Positions 1 to 6,512 of a stretch of DNA of 19,230 nucleotides are shown one piece after another. Position 1 is the first letter of the stretch; each line of letters begins with the position of its first letter. The DNA is taken from the NCBI GenBank assembly GCA_963516475.1, contig CAUQBR010000020.1:1-19230 (forward strand), written 5' to 3'. The stretch comes from JABCPE02 sp963516475 (GTDB lineage Bacteria > Bacteroidota > Bacteroidia > Flavobacteriales > Weeksellaceae). Under the pieces are notes generated by a model, which saw only the letters and a program-made list of their open reading frames with translations, did not search any database and had not been told where the DNA came from. The position numbers and the translations under genes are program-made.

Positions 1-54
1 ACCCAGGACCCATACATTAAAAGTGTATTGCTCTACCAGCTGAGCTACCAGGTC
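1..54 (-). tRNA. tRNA-Lys(UUU), 3' part cut off by the window edge
   Basis: Read on the minus strand, the sequence starts with a 7-nt acceptor 5' strand (GACCTGG) at 54, then TA, a D-arm (GCTC AGCTGGTA GAGC), an anticodon arm with stem ATACA/TGTAT and loop CTTTTAA, and the variable region followed by the start of the T-arm. The anticodon TTT is at plus-strand positions 19-21, so it reads Lys AAA/AAG codons. The 3' half of the T-arm and the acceptor lie outside the window. A canonical promoter precedes it. Confidence 0.93.
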
Positions 55-60
55 TCCATC

Positions 61-78
61 ATTACTGATGTCAGTAAT
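61..78. repeat. Perfect 18-bp palindrome in the tRNA-Lys leader
   Basis: ATTACTGA-TG-TCAGTAAT is a perfect inverted repeat with 8-bp arms. It lies between the tRNA promoter and the mature tRNA 5' end (54), so in RNA it would form a hairpin in the precursor leader. It could instead be a protein-binding site. Function is unknown. Confidence 0.6.
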
Positions 79-90
79 TTTTGAGTGGTG

Positions 91-120
91 CAAAGATAGG
101 TATTTTTTTTTATTATCAAA
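91..120 (-). promoter_or_regulatory. Promoter of the tRNA-Lys gene (TTTG-N18-TATCTTTG)
   Basis: On the minus strand there is TTTG (120 to 117), an 18-nt spacer, then TATCTTTG (98 to 91). This matches the Bacteroidota primary sigma consensus TTTG/TAnnTTTG. Transcription would start near 84, about 30 nt before the mature tRNA 5' end. The leader contains a perfect palindrome (61-78). Confidence 0.72.
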
Positions 121-152
121 ATTTTTTATCAAATTTGTTGAAAAATTTTATC

Positions 153-695
153 ATGATAATTACGCTTATGGGATATATGGGAAGTGGTAAGTCTATTATT
201 TCCAATGAATTAAGTTCTAAATTGTACTTTAAAAATATTGACTTAGATAATGAGATTTCTAGTGAAATAGGGCTGTCTATTCCTGAAATTTTCCAAAAAA
301 AAGGAGAATTATTCTTTAGAAAAAAGGAAAAAGAGACGCTGGAGAGGGTTCTAAACTCTCAAGAAGATGTGATTTTGAGTTTAGGAGGAGGTACGCCGTG
401 CTATTATAATAACATAGATGTTATAAATGAAAGATCAGTGAGTGTTTATCTAGTGGCTAATGTCAATACTTTAGTGAAAAACCTTTTGCATGAAAGAGAA
501 AAGAGGCCTTTGATAACGGGAATAAGGGAAGAGGAATTACCTGATTTCATAGGGCAACATCTCATGGAAAGGAATCATTACTACTCTAAAGCAAGGATTG
601 CGGTAGTGGTGAATGACTGGGATCTTGATAGGATTATTAGTGATATTTTGACTGAGATAGAAAAATTGGGTTATGAAATCAAAAATAAAAACTGA
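153..695 (+). CDS. aroK: Shikimate kinase
   Basis: Cytosolic kinase that phosphorylates the 3-hydroxyl of shikimate with ATP, in the chorismate pathway to aromatic amino acids. The 180-residue product matches the usual length of the family. Visible motifs are the P-loop GYMGSGKS (residues 7-14), the shikimate-binding DxD (D30/D32), the FRKKE element with R56, the Walker B-like LSLGGGTP loop (about 75-82), and the lid segment REKRPLI. I chose the ATG at 153 because it puts the P-loop at the normal distance from the N terminus. A longer reading from TTG at 81 would add 24 residues and overlap the tRNA-Lys promoter (91-120). No clear promoter or Shine-Dalgarno site is visible. It stands alone, divergent from the tRNA and convergent with the small gene at 786-1097. 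aroL-type naming is equally possible. Confidence 0.93.
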   Translation: MIITLMGYMGSGKSIISNELSSKLYFKNIDLDNEISSEIGLSIPEIFQKKGELFFRKKEKETLERVLNSQEDVILSLGGGTPCYYNNIDVINERSVSVYLVANVNTLVKNLLHEREKRPLITGIREEELPDFIGQHLMERNHYYSKARIAVVVNDWDLDRIISDILTEIEKLGYEIKNKN

Positions 696-722
696 TCAAA
701 ATATCAAGTATATAGTCATAAT

Positions 723-771
723 AAAAACCGAAAGCCAATAATTATAGATTTAATATAATATTGACTTTCGG
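723..771 (-). terminator. Rho-independent terminator of the 786-1097 gene
   Basis: The stem pairs CCGAAAG (728-734) with CTTTCGG (765-771). After one C/A mismatch it continues as CAATA/TATTG around an AT-rich loop. Read on the minus strand, the hairpin is followed by TTTTT (727 to 723), as expected for a terminator of the minus-strand gene ending at 786. On the plus strand there is no T-run, so aroK does not have a textbook terminator here, although the hairpin could protect its 3' end. Confidence 0.7.
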
Positions 772-785
772 CGTAGTATAATCAT

Positions 786-1097
786 TTATCGTTTATCTTC
801 TATTCCAAATTTTCCCCAAAGACTAGGTTCTATATCTAGTTTTACTCTTTTTTTCATTTGAGAATAGAGTTTGTCTAATTCTTTTAGTTTAGAATTTATA
901 TCTTCTGTTTTTTTCTTTGATTCTGCTTTTAATCCTTCATTTTCGCTATTTAAAGTTTCTATTTTTTCCCTTAAAGTTTCTAAATTTACAATAGTATCAT
1001 CTGTAATTCCAGCAGGAAGATTAGATTTTATCTTTTTTAGTCCATCTATTAGGACTTTAGCATTTGTTATTTTTTGAGAATATGTTTTTGTAGCCAT
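786..1097 (-). CDS. Small coiled-coil protein of unknown function
   Basis: A 103-residue cytosolic protein with no signal peptide or membrane segment. It has no known function that I can assign. Residues about 35-85 are a heptad-like, Lys/Glu/Leu-rich helix with predicted coiled-coil character (LETLREKIETLNSENEGLKA and onward). The C terminus is a compact, less charged patch, EPSLWGKFGIEDKR. As I recall, small Bacteroidota proteins with a similar helical body and a W-x-x-FGI-x-DKR tail exist but are uncharacterised. The ATG at 1097 is the only sensible start. The gene lies 46 bp downstream of the secreted protein at 1144-1578 with no -7 box in the gap, so the two may be co-transcribed. Base composition is AT-rich but less extreme than its upstream neighbour. 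Confidence 0.7.
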   Translation of the reverse strand: MATKTYSQKITNAKVLIDGLKKIKSNLPAGITDDTIVNLETLREKIETLNSENEGLKAESKKKTEDINSKLKELDKLYSQMKKRVKLDIEPSLWGKFGIEDKR

Positions 1098-1143
1098 ATT
1101 TATTATTTTATATTTTTATATAAAGTATTTTTAGTATATATTA

Positions 1144-1578
1144 TTAACTCCAGTAAGTTTTAGTTTTATCAGCTTTATATATATACTTATTTTCTAGCAT
1201 TCTATCTACTTTATATGTAGTGTTTTCTATTTCGCTCAAATTTTCATATCTAATAGCAACTATATTATTATCAATAGTATTATAATTAGATAATTTTTCT
1301 TCTAATTCACTATAATTTTTATTAAATATAGATAAATTTATATCATTTATAGATTTATTTTTCTTTATTCTATATTCTTTATTATTATATTGGAAAATTT
1401 CAATATGAATAGGTTTTTGATTTTCAATTTTTATGATATTTTTATTATTATAATCAAAATTAAAATCTTTTTTACTTATAATTTGATTTTCATTTTCATT
1501 TTTTGTATCATTATTATTTTCTTGTGAATAAAAAAATGAAACTGTAAAAACAGATAATATTGAAATTGTCTTTTTCAT
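1144..1578 (-). CDS. Small secreted Asn-rich protein of unknown function
   Basis: The 144-residue product begins with a clear signal peptide, MKKTISILSVFTVSFFYSQ, with predicted cleavage after YSQ, so it is exported to the periplasm or beyond. There is no lipobox cysteine. The mature part is hydrophilic and biased towards Asn, Lys, Ile and Glu (25 Asn in 144 residues), as expected for a gene with very few G/C bases. I recognise no domain. The start is ATG 1578: a longer reading from TTG at 1614 would sit inside the TATATTTG -7 box and would place 12 residues before the signal peptide. Its composition differs sharply from kdsA and aroK nearby, which suggests recent acquisition or weak selection. 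Export is well supported; the role is unknown. Confidence 0.7.
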   Translation of the reverse strand: MKKTISILSVFTVSFFYSQENNNDTKNENENQIISKKDFNFDYNNKNIIKIENQKPIHIEIFQYNNKEYRIKKNKSINDINLSIFNKNYSELEEKLSNYNTIDNNIVAIRYENLSEIENTTYKVDRMLENKYIYKADKTKTYWS

Positions 1579-1611
1579 AGTATTTTGAATTTTAAGTTTA
1601 ATTTTATTTTG

Positions 1612-1619
1612 CAAATATA
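1612..1619 (-). promoter_or_regulatory. -7 box (TATATTTG) of the secreted-protein gene
   Basis: Read on the minus strand, 1619 to 1612 is TATATTTG, a full TAnnTTTG match 33 nt upstream of ATG 1578. No convincing TTG -33 element is seen at the right spacing, so this is tentative in such AT-rich DNA. Confidence 0.4.
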
Positions 1620-1649
1620 AATAAAAAAATAATATAAATATAACTTTTT

Positions 1650-1693
1650 AAAAATATTTTTATATTTTTTTAAAAATATTTTTATATTTTTTT
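1650..1693. repeat. Perfect tandem duplication of a 22-bp AT unit
   Basis: Positions 1650-1671 and 1672-1693 are identical 22-mers made only of A and T (start AAAAATATTTTT, end with a T-run). Partial units continue on both sides (TTTTT at 1645-1649, AAAAATA at 1694-1700). The A-tracts recur about every two helical turns, so the DNA is probably curved. Confidence 0.85.
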
Positions 1694-1797
1694 AAAAATA
1701 AATTATACTTATATTATTTAAATATTATAATTGAAAAATATTTATATAATTTTAGTTCATTATGATATTATTTTATTATATTTGTATATAGATATTT

Positions 1798-1832
1798 AAA
1801 AAAAATATCTCCCCAAATCATTTGGGAAGATA
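1798..1832 (-). terminator. Rho-independent terminator downstream of kdsA
   Basis: The stem pairs TATCT and CCCAAA (1806-1810, 1812-1817) with TTTGGG and AGATA (1821-1826, 1828-1832), with one C/A mismatch and a 3-nt TCA loop. On the minus strand it is followed directly by eight Ts (1805 to 1798). It lies about 100 bp past the kdsA stop, so the kdsA mRNA would have an AT-rich 3' UTR. Confidence 0.8.
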
Positions 1833-1929
1833 CCTTTATTATTTTATAATATTGTTTTTAGATAATCTAAATTATCTTTTAATTAAAAATTAAATTGTAT
1901 TATATATTTATAGTATTATTTAGTTTTAA

Positions 1930-2739
1930 TTATATAATAGCTTCTCTTATTTTGGTTAATTTAGCTAAAAGATTATCTAATTTGTCTAGTTGAAGCATAT
2001 TTGCTCCATCGGATTTAGCTTCAGAAGGATTAGGATGTGTTTCTATGAATATTCCATCAGCTCCTACAGCAATTCCTGCTTTTGCAATAGTTTCTATAAG
2101 TTCTGGTCTGCCGCCAGTTACTCCACTTTCTTGGTTAGGTTGTTGTAATGAGTGGGTGATATCAAGAATTACAGGAGAATATTGTTTCATAATAGGAATT
2201 CCACGATAATCTACAATCAGGTCAGTATACCCGAAAGAATTTCCTCGTTCTATGATGGCTGTTTTGTTATTTCCAGAGTCTTTTACTTTCTGTACGGCGA
2301 ATTTCATCGCTTCTGGCGATAGGAATTGCCCTTTTTTTAGAGTCACGACCTTGTTGGTTTTAGCGGCAGCTACCAAAAGATCAGTCTGTCTAACCAGAAA
2401 AGCAGGGATTTGTAATACATCTACGAACTGAGCTGCCAGCTCGGCGTGCGCATTTTCGTGGATGTCTGTGGTAGTAGGAATGCTGAAAGTTTCACCTACT
2501 TTTTTCAGGATTTGAAGTGCCTTTTCATCGCCTATTCCTGTGAAAGAATCCACACGGGAGCGGTTGGCTTTTTTAAAACTCCCTTTGAAAATGTAGGGAA
2601 TGTTATATTTATCAGTGATTTTGATAACGGTTTCGGCTATTCTCATCGCCATATCTTCGCTTTCTATGGCGCATGGACCAGCTATTAGAAAGAAATTTTT
2701 AGAATCTTTGTGGCTGATGTTTGATAAATGCTGTATCAT
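1930..2739 (-). CDS. kdsA: 3-deoxy-D-manno-octulosonate 8-phosphate synthase (KDO-8-P synthase)
   Basis: Cytosolic aldol-type condensation of phosphoenolpyruvate with arabinose 5-phosphate to KDO-8-phosphate, the precursor of the KDO sugar of LPS inner core. The 269-residue product has the full set of family motifs: IAGPCAIES (19-27), FKGSFKKANRS (51-61), TTTDIHE (89-95), QIPAFLVRQTDLL (110-122) and THPNP (234-238). C23 in GPC sits where the E. coli metal-independent enzyme has Asn. With H196 (DITH), E233 (FIET) and D244 (AKSDG) it completes the ligand set known from the metal-dependent Aquifex-type class, so I infer a metal-dependent enzyme. It starts at ATG 2739, 21 nt after a -7 box. It is monocistronic: the upstream gene ends in its own terminator (2797-2822) and kdsA has a promoter and terminator of its own. 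Confidence 0.96.
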   Translation of the reverse strand: MIQHLSNISHKDSKNFFLIAGPCAIESEDMAMRIAETVIKITDKYNIPYIFKGSFKKANRSRVDSFTGIGDEKALQILKKVGETFSIPTTTDIHENAHAELAAQFVDVLQIPAFLVRQTDLLVAAAKTNKVVTLKKGQFLSPEAMKFAVQKVKDSGNNKTAIIERGNSFGYTDLIVDYRGIPIMKQYSPVILDITHSLQQPNQESGVTGGRPELIETIAKAGIAVGADGIFIETHPNPSEAKSDGANMLQLDKLDNLLAKLTKIREAII

Positions 2740-2760
2740 ATATATGTATTTAAATTTTCA

Positions 2761-2792
2761 CAAATATAGGTTTAATTTTAATAAATATTCAA
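2761..2792 (-). promoter_or_regulatory. Promoter of kdsA (TTG-N21-TATATTTG)
   Basis: On the minus strand, TTG (2792 to 2790) is followed after 21 nt by TATATTTG (2768 to 2761). The box ends 21 nt before ATG 2739. It lies immediately after the upstream terminator, consistent with independent expression of kdsA. Confidence 0.6.
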
Positions 2793-2796
2793 TAGA

Positions 2797-2822
2797 AAAA
2801 GCGAGCTATGAGACTCGCTTTT
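2797..2822 (-). terminator. Rho-independent terminator of the GT117 glycosyltransferase gene
   Basis: A perfect 9-bp stem, AAAAGCGAG (2797-2805) with CTCGCTTTT (2814-2822), and an 8-nt loop. On the minus strand the descending arm ends in TTTTT. It starts only 8 nt after the stop codon at 2830. Confidence 0.8.
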
Positions 2823-2829
2823 GTAGGTT

Positions 2830-5800
2830 TTATTCGGTTACACTTATGACTTTTTGGGTTATTTTTTGAGTTTTTTCCTTTTCATAAGTAGAATCAAAAG
2901 GTTTCATGATAGGGAAAAGGAACTGATAGAAAGGCGTAATATTCTGCACTTCATCAGATTTTTCAAAAGCCTTTTCTTTTCCCATCATCTCTAATTTTTT
3001 GATGAAATTATCAAATCTTTTGTCAATAACCGAAATGGAATTAACTAAATATTGATATCCTTTGTCTTTTTTACCAGCGATTTCGTAGCCATTTACTACT
3101 GCTTGGACTACCATAGAGTAGAGCATAGGCTGGGTAACCATCTGTCTTCTAAGTAGGTTTTGTTCTCGTTTGCTGAGGCTTAGATAATAGTCATATTCGC
3201 TAAAAATATCCTTTTTCATCTGTTCAGCCAGTTTGAGACCTTTTTGCTCTTCTCCTGCTGCTATGTATCCGAAAATAATAGCACTCACGGAGCGAGGATC
3301 ATTATATTTCTCCACAGGAATTTCTCTGGAAGCTAAATCTAAAATTTCCAAAGCCTTTGCCTTTTGTCCTTTTAGAACTAAAGCCTCTGCAGCTCTTCCT
3401 GCTGATGTTCTGTAGTTCATAATGTTGGAAGTTGCTGTTTCGTCATAGTGGACTTTAAGGTCTTTGAAGTTCCCCCAACGGAAATTTTTAACAACTTTAT
3501 AGAGTTCATCTGCATCTACACGCCCTAAATCTCCATCTTCTCTTTCAGGTGTTTTTATAGGAACAAGGCGATAATTAAACCCATCAAATTGTAAATAATC
3601 ATTTAGATAAAATATATTGTTAGAGCTGTAAATACCTCCAGAGGAGAAACTTATAGGTCTTTTCCAATCAAAATTTGCTAAAATATCCATCATCATAAGT
3701 TCATTTTTGTACATGGTAGAACCTTCGTAGTTAATGATGATTTCATTTTCTGCAAGTGGAGCATCTTCAGCTTTTATAATTCCCGATTTTACTGCGTTTT
3801 CTTTGTTTACAGGTAATACGAATTTACTTACAGGCAGGAAATTGAACTTATGATATTGCTCTTCTCCGAATAACATTTTTAGAATCATGTCCTTATCCTC
3901 TGATTTGGAACGGAGGAACTGGATAGCTTCTTTTAATGTCATGGTTTCTTGGGTTAGATATTTTCTTAAAGAAGCCAATTCTGTCGCTGGAACACCTTGT
4001 TCTTCAAGGTTTTCAAAGATGCTTGCCCAGCTGTTTGTGTTCATCAGATAGATTTGGTCATTCATTCCATCTCGATATTCGGCATGCGACAGCGAGGAAG
4101 GAACAGGCATCGCATTATAAGTTCTTCTTTTCACTTGGTCTATGTTCCAAGGAGTAGCCAAGAGTGTGTGGTTGATTACTTTCACATCATCTCTAAATCT
4201 TTCTGTTTCTTGGATAGCCCAAGTAGGGTAGGTGTCATTATCTCCATAGACAAATAAAATTCCATTTTTAGGGAGGGATTTCAGCGAAGAATAGGCATAA
4301 TCATATGCTGTGTATCTACCGCTTCTGTCATGTGGAGTGTAGTTTTGGAAGCCCATCATTAGAGGAATTCCCAGTAGAATACTCCCTGTAGCGATATTAT
4401 AAGAATTCTTTTTTATTTTATTTTTAAGAAAATCAAAAATTCCTGCTACTCCCAGACCTATCCATATTGCAAAAACATAGAATGAGCCGACCATAGCGTA
4501 GTCTCTTTCTCTTGGTTCAAAAGGTTTTACGCCCGTGTAGAAAATAATTCCCACGCTCATCAGGATAAATATAGAAAGCAAGGCGTACAATCTTCCGAAA
4601 TCTTTCAGTGATTGGTAAGCAAAACCAATCATTCCAAGAAAGAAAGGAAGGAAGAAGAAATATACGGTGCTTTCGTTTTTGAATTTTGATGGGAGGTTGT
4701 CTTGGTCGCCCAGCATCATATTGTCAATGGCAGAAATTCCACTAATCCAGTTGCCGTTCGTGTTTTCCATGTGTCCTTCTAGGTCGTTTTGTCTCCCTAC
4801 GAAATTCCACATCAGATAACGAGCGAAATAATATCCATTCTGGAAATCAATGAAATAATGCAGGTTTTGCGCCAGAGTAGGCTTTTTGATTTTGATTAAA
4901 TCATAGCTTTTTACATCAAGATAATCTTTTGCTGTGATGTTTCCATCTTCATACTTAGCTTTTAATTCATCAAAAGCTTTTTTCGCATGAGGATTGTCCA
5001 CTATATTTTCATTGGAATAATTGAACTCAAAATCAGGCGCTCCGTACATAGACACATAGTTGTTCATTACAGTCCTGTCAGAGTTGTACATTCTCGGCAA
5101 GAAGCTGACATGGTCTTTGTTGTACACATAACTGGTGCGTTCGTCTACTTTGTCATATTTTCCTGTTTTTTCATTTTTTTCGTAGACATCGCCTGTTTTT
5201 ATTGTTTTGTAGCCGCCATCTTCGTTTCTTTCTATTCCATGTGCATCTAGATGAGCGGTGTAGTTTTGTCCATATATAGTAGGCCAGTCGCCATATTGCT
5301 CACGGTTGTAGTAGTCCAGCATACCGATGGCAGTATCAGGATTGTTCAGATTCATAGGAGGATTGGCATTGGCTCTGATAGGAATCATCATCCAGCATGA
5401 AAATCCAATAATCATATAAACTACTGATAATGCGATGGTTTGGTATAGATTGTTTTTGGTTTTTCTTGTATATCGGATAATGTAATAACAAAAAGCAACC
5501 AAAATGATAAACGCAATGATAGTCCCTGAATGAAACGGCAGACCGATACTATTTACAAAGAAAATCTCACTCTTTCCGAAAAGTCTCATGACAATAGGGA
5601 AGATCCCTTTAAAAACAAATGCTAAAACTCCAAGCGTGATAAAATTAGCAATGATAAAGTTTTTCCAAGTGAATTTGTAATTTCTTGCATAGTAGATGAA
5701 ACATACCGCAGGAACTGCCAGCATTACCATCATATGGACACCCACAGAAAGCCCCACGATGAAGAAAATCAGGATGATCCATCTCTGGCTGTCGCTGTCA

Positions 5801-6315
5801 TGGTATTCGTTTTCCCATTTTGTAATCAGCCAGACTACTAATGCGATGAACATAGATGCCATAGAATACACCTCGCCCTCCACAGCAGAATACCAAAAAG
5901 TATCCGAAAAAGTAAACGCCAGTGAGCCTATAACTCCCGAAAACAGCACAGAAATCATTTCTGCTGAGCTGAGCTCTTCCATTTCTTTGTTTAAAATTCT
6001 ACGGACTAAATGCGTAATGGTCCAAAAAAGAAATAAAATCGTAAATGCACTGAATAGCGCAGACATAGCATTGATAATCAGGGAGTAATAGGCCTCATTC
6101 CCAAAGCTCAAAATAGCTGCCACAGCGCCCACCAGCTGGAACAATGCTGCTCCTGGTGCATGGGTAACTTCTAGTTTTACGGCGGATGAGATATACTCGC
6201 CCGTGTCCCAAAAGCTGAATTTATGCTCTATAGTAGATAGATAGGTAACCAAAGCAATCCCAAAAACTGCCCAGCCTAATATGTTATTCCATTTTTTAAA
6301 TGTCCAGTTTTTCAT
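2830..6315 (-). CDS. DUF2723-family membrane glycosyltransferase (GT117, TMEM260-like protein O-mannosyltransferase family)
   Basis: Large integral inner-membrane protein of 1161 residues, a normal length for the Bacteroidota DUF2723 family. The N-terminal part (about 10-310) has many hydrophobic helices and the signature SFWDTGEYIS (34-43) with the acidic pair D37/E40, followed by THAPGAALFQ (51-60) and FSDTFWYSAVEGEVYS (136-151). After a soluble segment (about 315-545) there are further helices (551-660) containing PRERDYAM (601-608). The C-terminal 470 residues are mostly soluble, with VYGDNDTYPTW (689-699), and probably face the periplasm. GT-C enzymes of this type use a lipid-linked sugar donor; human TMEM260, in the same family, O-mannosylates receptor domains. 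A role in protein O-glycosylation of exported proteins is inferred; the acceptor and sugar are unknown. It starts at ATG 6315 and is transcribed alone, divergent from the TonB receptor gene. Confidence 0.85.
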   Translation of the reverse strand: MKNWTFKKWNNILGWAVFGIALVTYLSTIEHKFSFWDTGEYISSAVKLEVTHAPGAALFQLVGAVAAILSFGNEAYYSLIINAMSALFSAFTILFLFWTITHLVRRILNKEMEELSSAEMISVLFSGVIGSLAFTFSDTFWYSAVEGEVYSMASMFIALVVWLITKWENEYHDSDSQRWIILIFFIVGLSVGVHMMVMLAVPAVCFIYYARNYKFTWKNFIIANFITLGVLAFVFKGIFPIVMRLFGKSEIFFVNSIGLPFHSGTIIAFIILVAFCYYIIRYTRKTKNNLYQTIALSVVYMIIGFSCWMMIPIRANANPPMNLNNPDTAIGMLDYYNREQYGDWPTIYGQNYTAHLDAHGIERNEDGGYKTIKTGDVYEKNEKTGKYDKVDERTSYVYNKDHVSFLPRMYNSDRTVMNNYVSMYGAPDFEFNYSNENIVDNPHAKKAFDELKAKYEDGNITAKDYLDVKSYDLIKIKKPTLAQNLHYFIDFQNGYYFARYLMWNFVGRQNDLEGHMENTNGNWISGISAIDNMMLGDQDNLPSKFKNESTVYFFFLPFFLGMIGFAYQSLKDFGRLYALLSIFILMSVGIIFYTGVKPFEPRERDYAMVGSFYVFAIWIGLGVAGIFDFLKNKIKKNSYNIATGSILLGIPLMMGFQNYTPHDRSGRYTAYDYAYSSLKSLPKNGILFVYGDNDTYPTWAIQETERFRDDVKVINHTLLATPWNIDQVKRRTYNAMPVPSSLSHAEYRDGMNDQIYLMNTNSWASIFENLEEQGVPATELASLRKYLTQETMTLKEAIQFLRSKSEDKDMILKMLFGEEQYHKFNFLPVSKFVLPVNKENAVKSGIIKAEDAPLAENEIIINYEGSTMYKNELMMMDILANFDWKRPISFSSGGIYSSNNIFYLNDYLQFDGFNYRLVPIKTPEREDGDLGRVDADELYKVVKNFRWGNFKDLKVHYDETATSNIMNYRTSAGRAAEALVLKGQKAKALEILDLASREIPVEKYNDPRSVSAIIFGYIAAGEEQKGLKLAEQMKKDIFSEYDYYLSLSKREQNLLRRQMVTQPMLYSMVVQAVVNGYEIAGKKDKGYQYLVNSISVIDKRFDNFIKKLEMMGKEKAFEKSDEVQNITPFYQFLFPIMKPFDSTYEKEKTQKITQKVISVTE

Positions 6316-6334
6316 TAATAAAAATAATTTGTCG

Positions 6335-6367
6335 CGAAATTAAGATTTTTTGATAAAAGAAATCCAA
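6335..6367 (-). promoter_or_regulatory. Possible promoter of the GT117 gene (TTG-N22-TAATTTCG)
   Basis: On the minus strand, TTG (6367 to 6365) and, 22 nt later, TAATTTCG (6342 to 6335), one mismatch from TAnnTTTG. It ends 19 nt before ATG 6315, close to the 21-nt distance seen at other genes here. Confidence 0.4.
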
Positions 6368-6445
6368 TTTTTAGCCTAAAATTATGTTTTTTTAAATATT
6401 TCTTGATGAAGAAAAACGCTTTTTTAGAATTATTTTAAATAAAAA

Positions 6446-6477
6446 TTTGGTTTGTGTATTTAAAAATATTAGTTTTG
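6446..6477 (+). promoter_or_regulatory. Promoter of the TonB receptor-thioredoxin operon (TTTG-N20-TAGTTTTG)
   Basis: TTTG at 6446-6449, a 20-nt spacer, and TAGTTTTG at 6470-6477, an exact match to the Bacteroidota promoter consensus. The box ends 35 nt before ATG 6513. I see no clear operator (such as a Fur-like palindrome) around it. Confidence 0.65.
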
Positions 6478-6512
6478 CCTAACATTTATTTCTAATTAAA
6501 TCTAATTATATT

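Larger units (their letters stand above)
1579..1929. other. 351-bp AT-rich intergenic region without a gene
   Basis: No coding sequence is supported here. The region holds the -7 box at 1612-1619, a perfect 22-bp tandem repeat (1650-1693), the minus-strand terminator of kdsA (1798-1832) and a small AT-only-loop hairpin at 1860-1877 (arms AGATAAT/ATTATCT, loop CTAA). A TATATTTG motif at 1777-1784 on the plus strand resembles a -7 box but has no gene after it. The rest is featureless A/T. Confidence 0.75.

Noticed and set aside
81..152. A 24-residue N-terminal extension of shikimate kinase from TTG 81
   Set aside because: It overlaps the tRNA-Lys promoter and leaves the P-loop too far from the N terminus for the family. 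ATG 153 fits better.
728..771. Hairpin read as the aroK terminator
   Set aside because: On the plus strand no T-run follows; on the minus strand it is followed by TTTTT, so it is assigned to the minus-strand gene.
5696..6088. Plus-strand reading frame of 130 codons inside the GT117 gene
   Set aside because: Low-complexity translation without motif or promoter; a shadow of the minus-strand coding frame.
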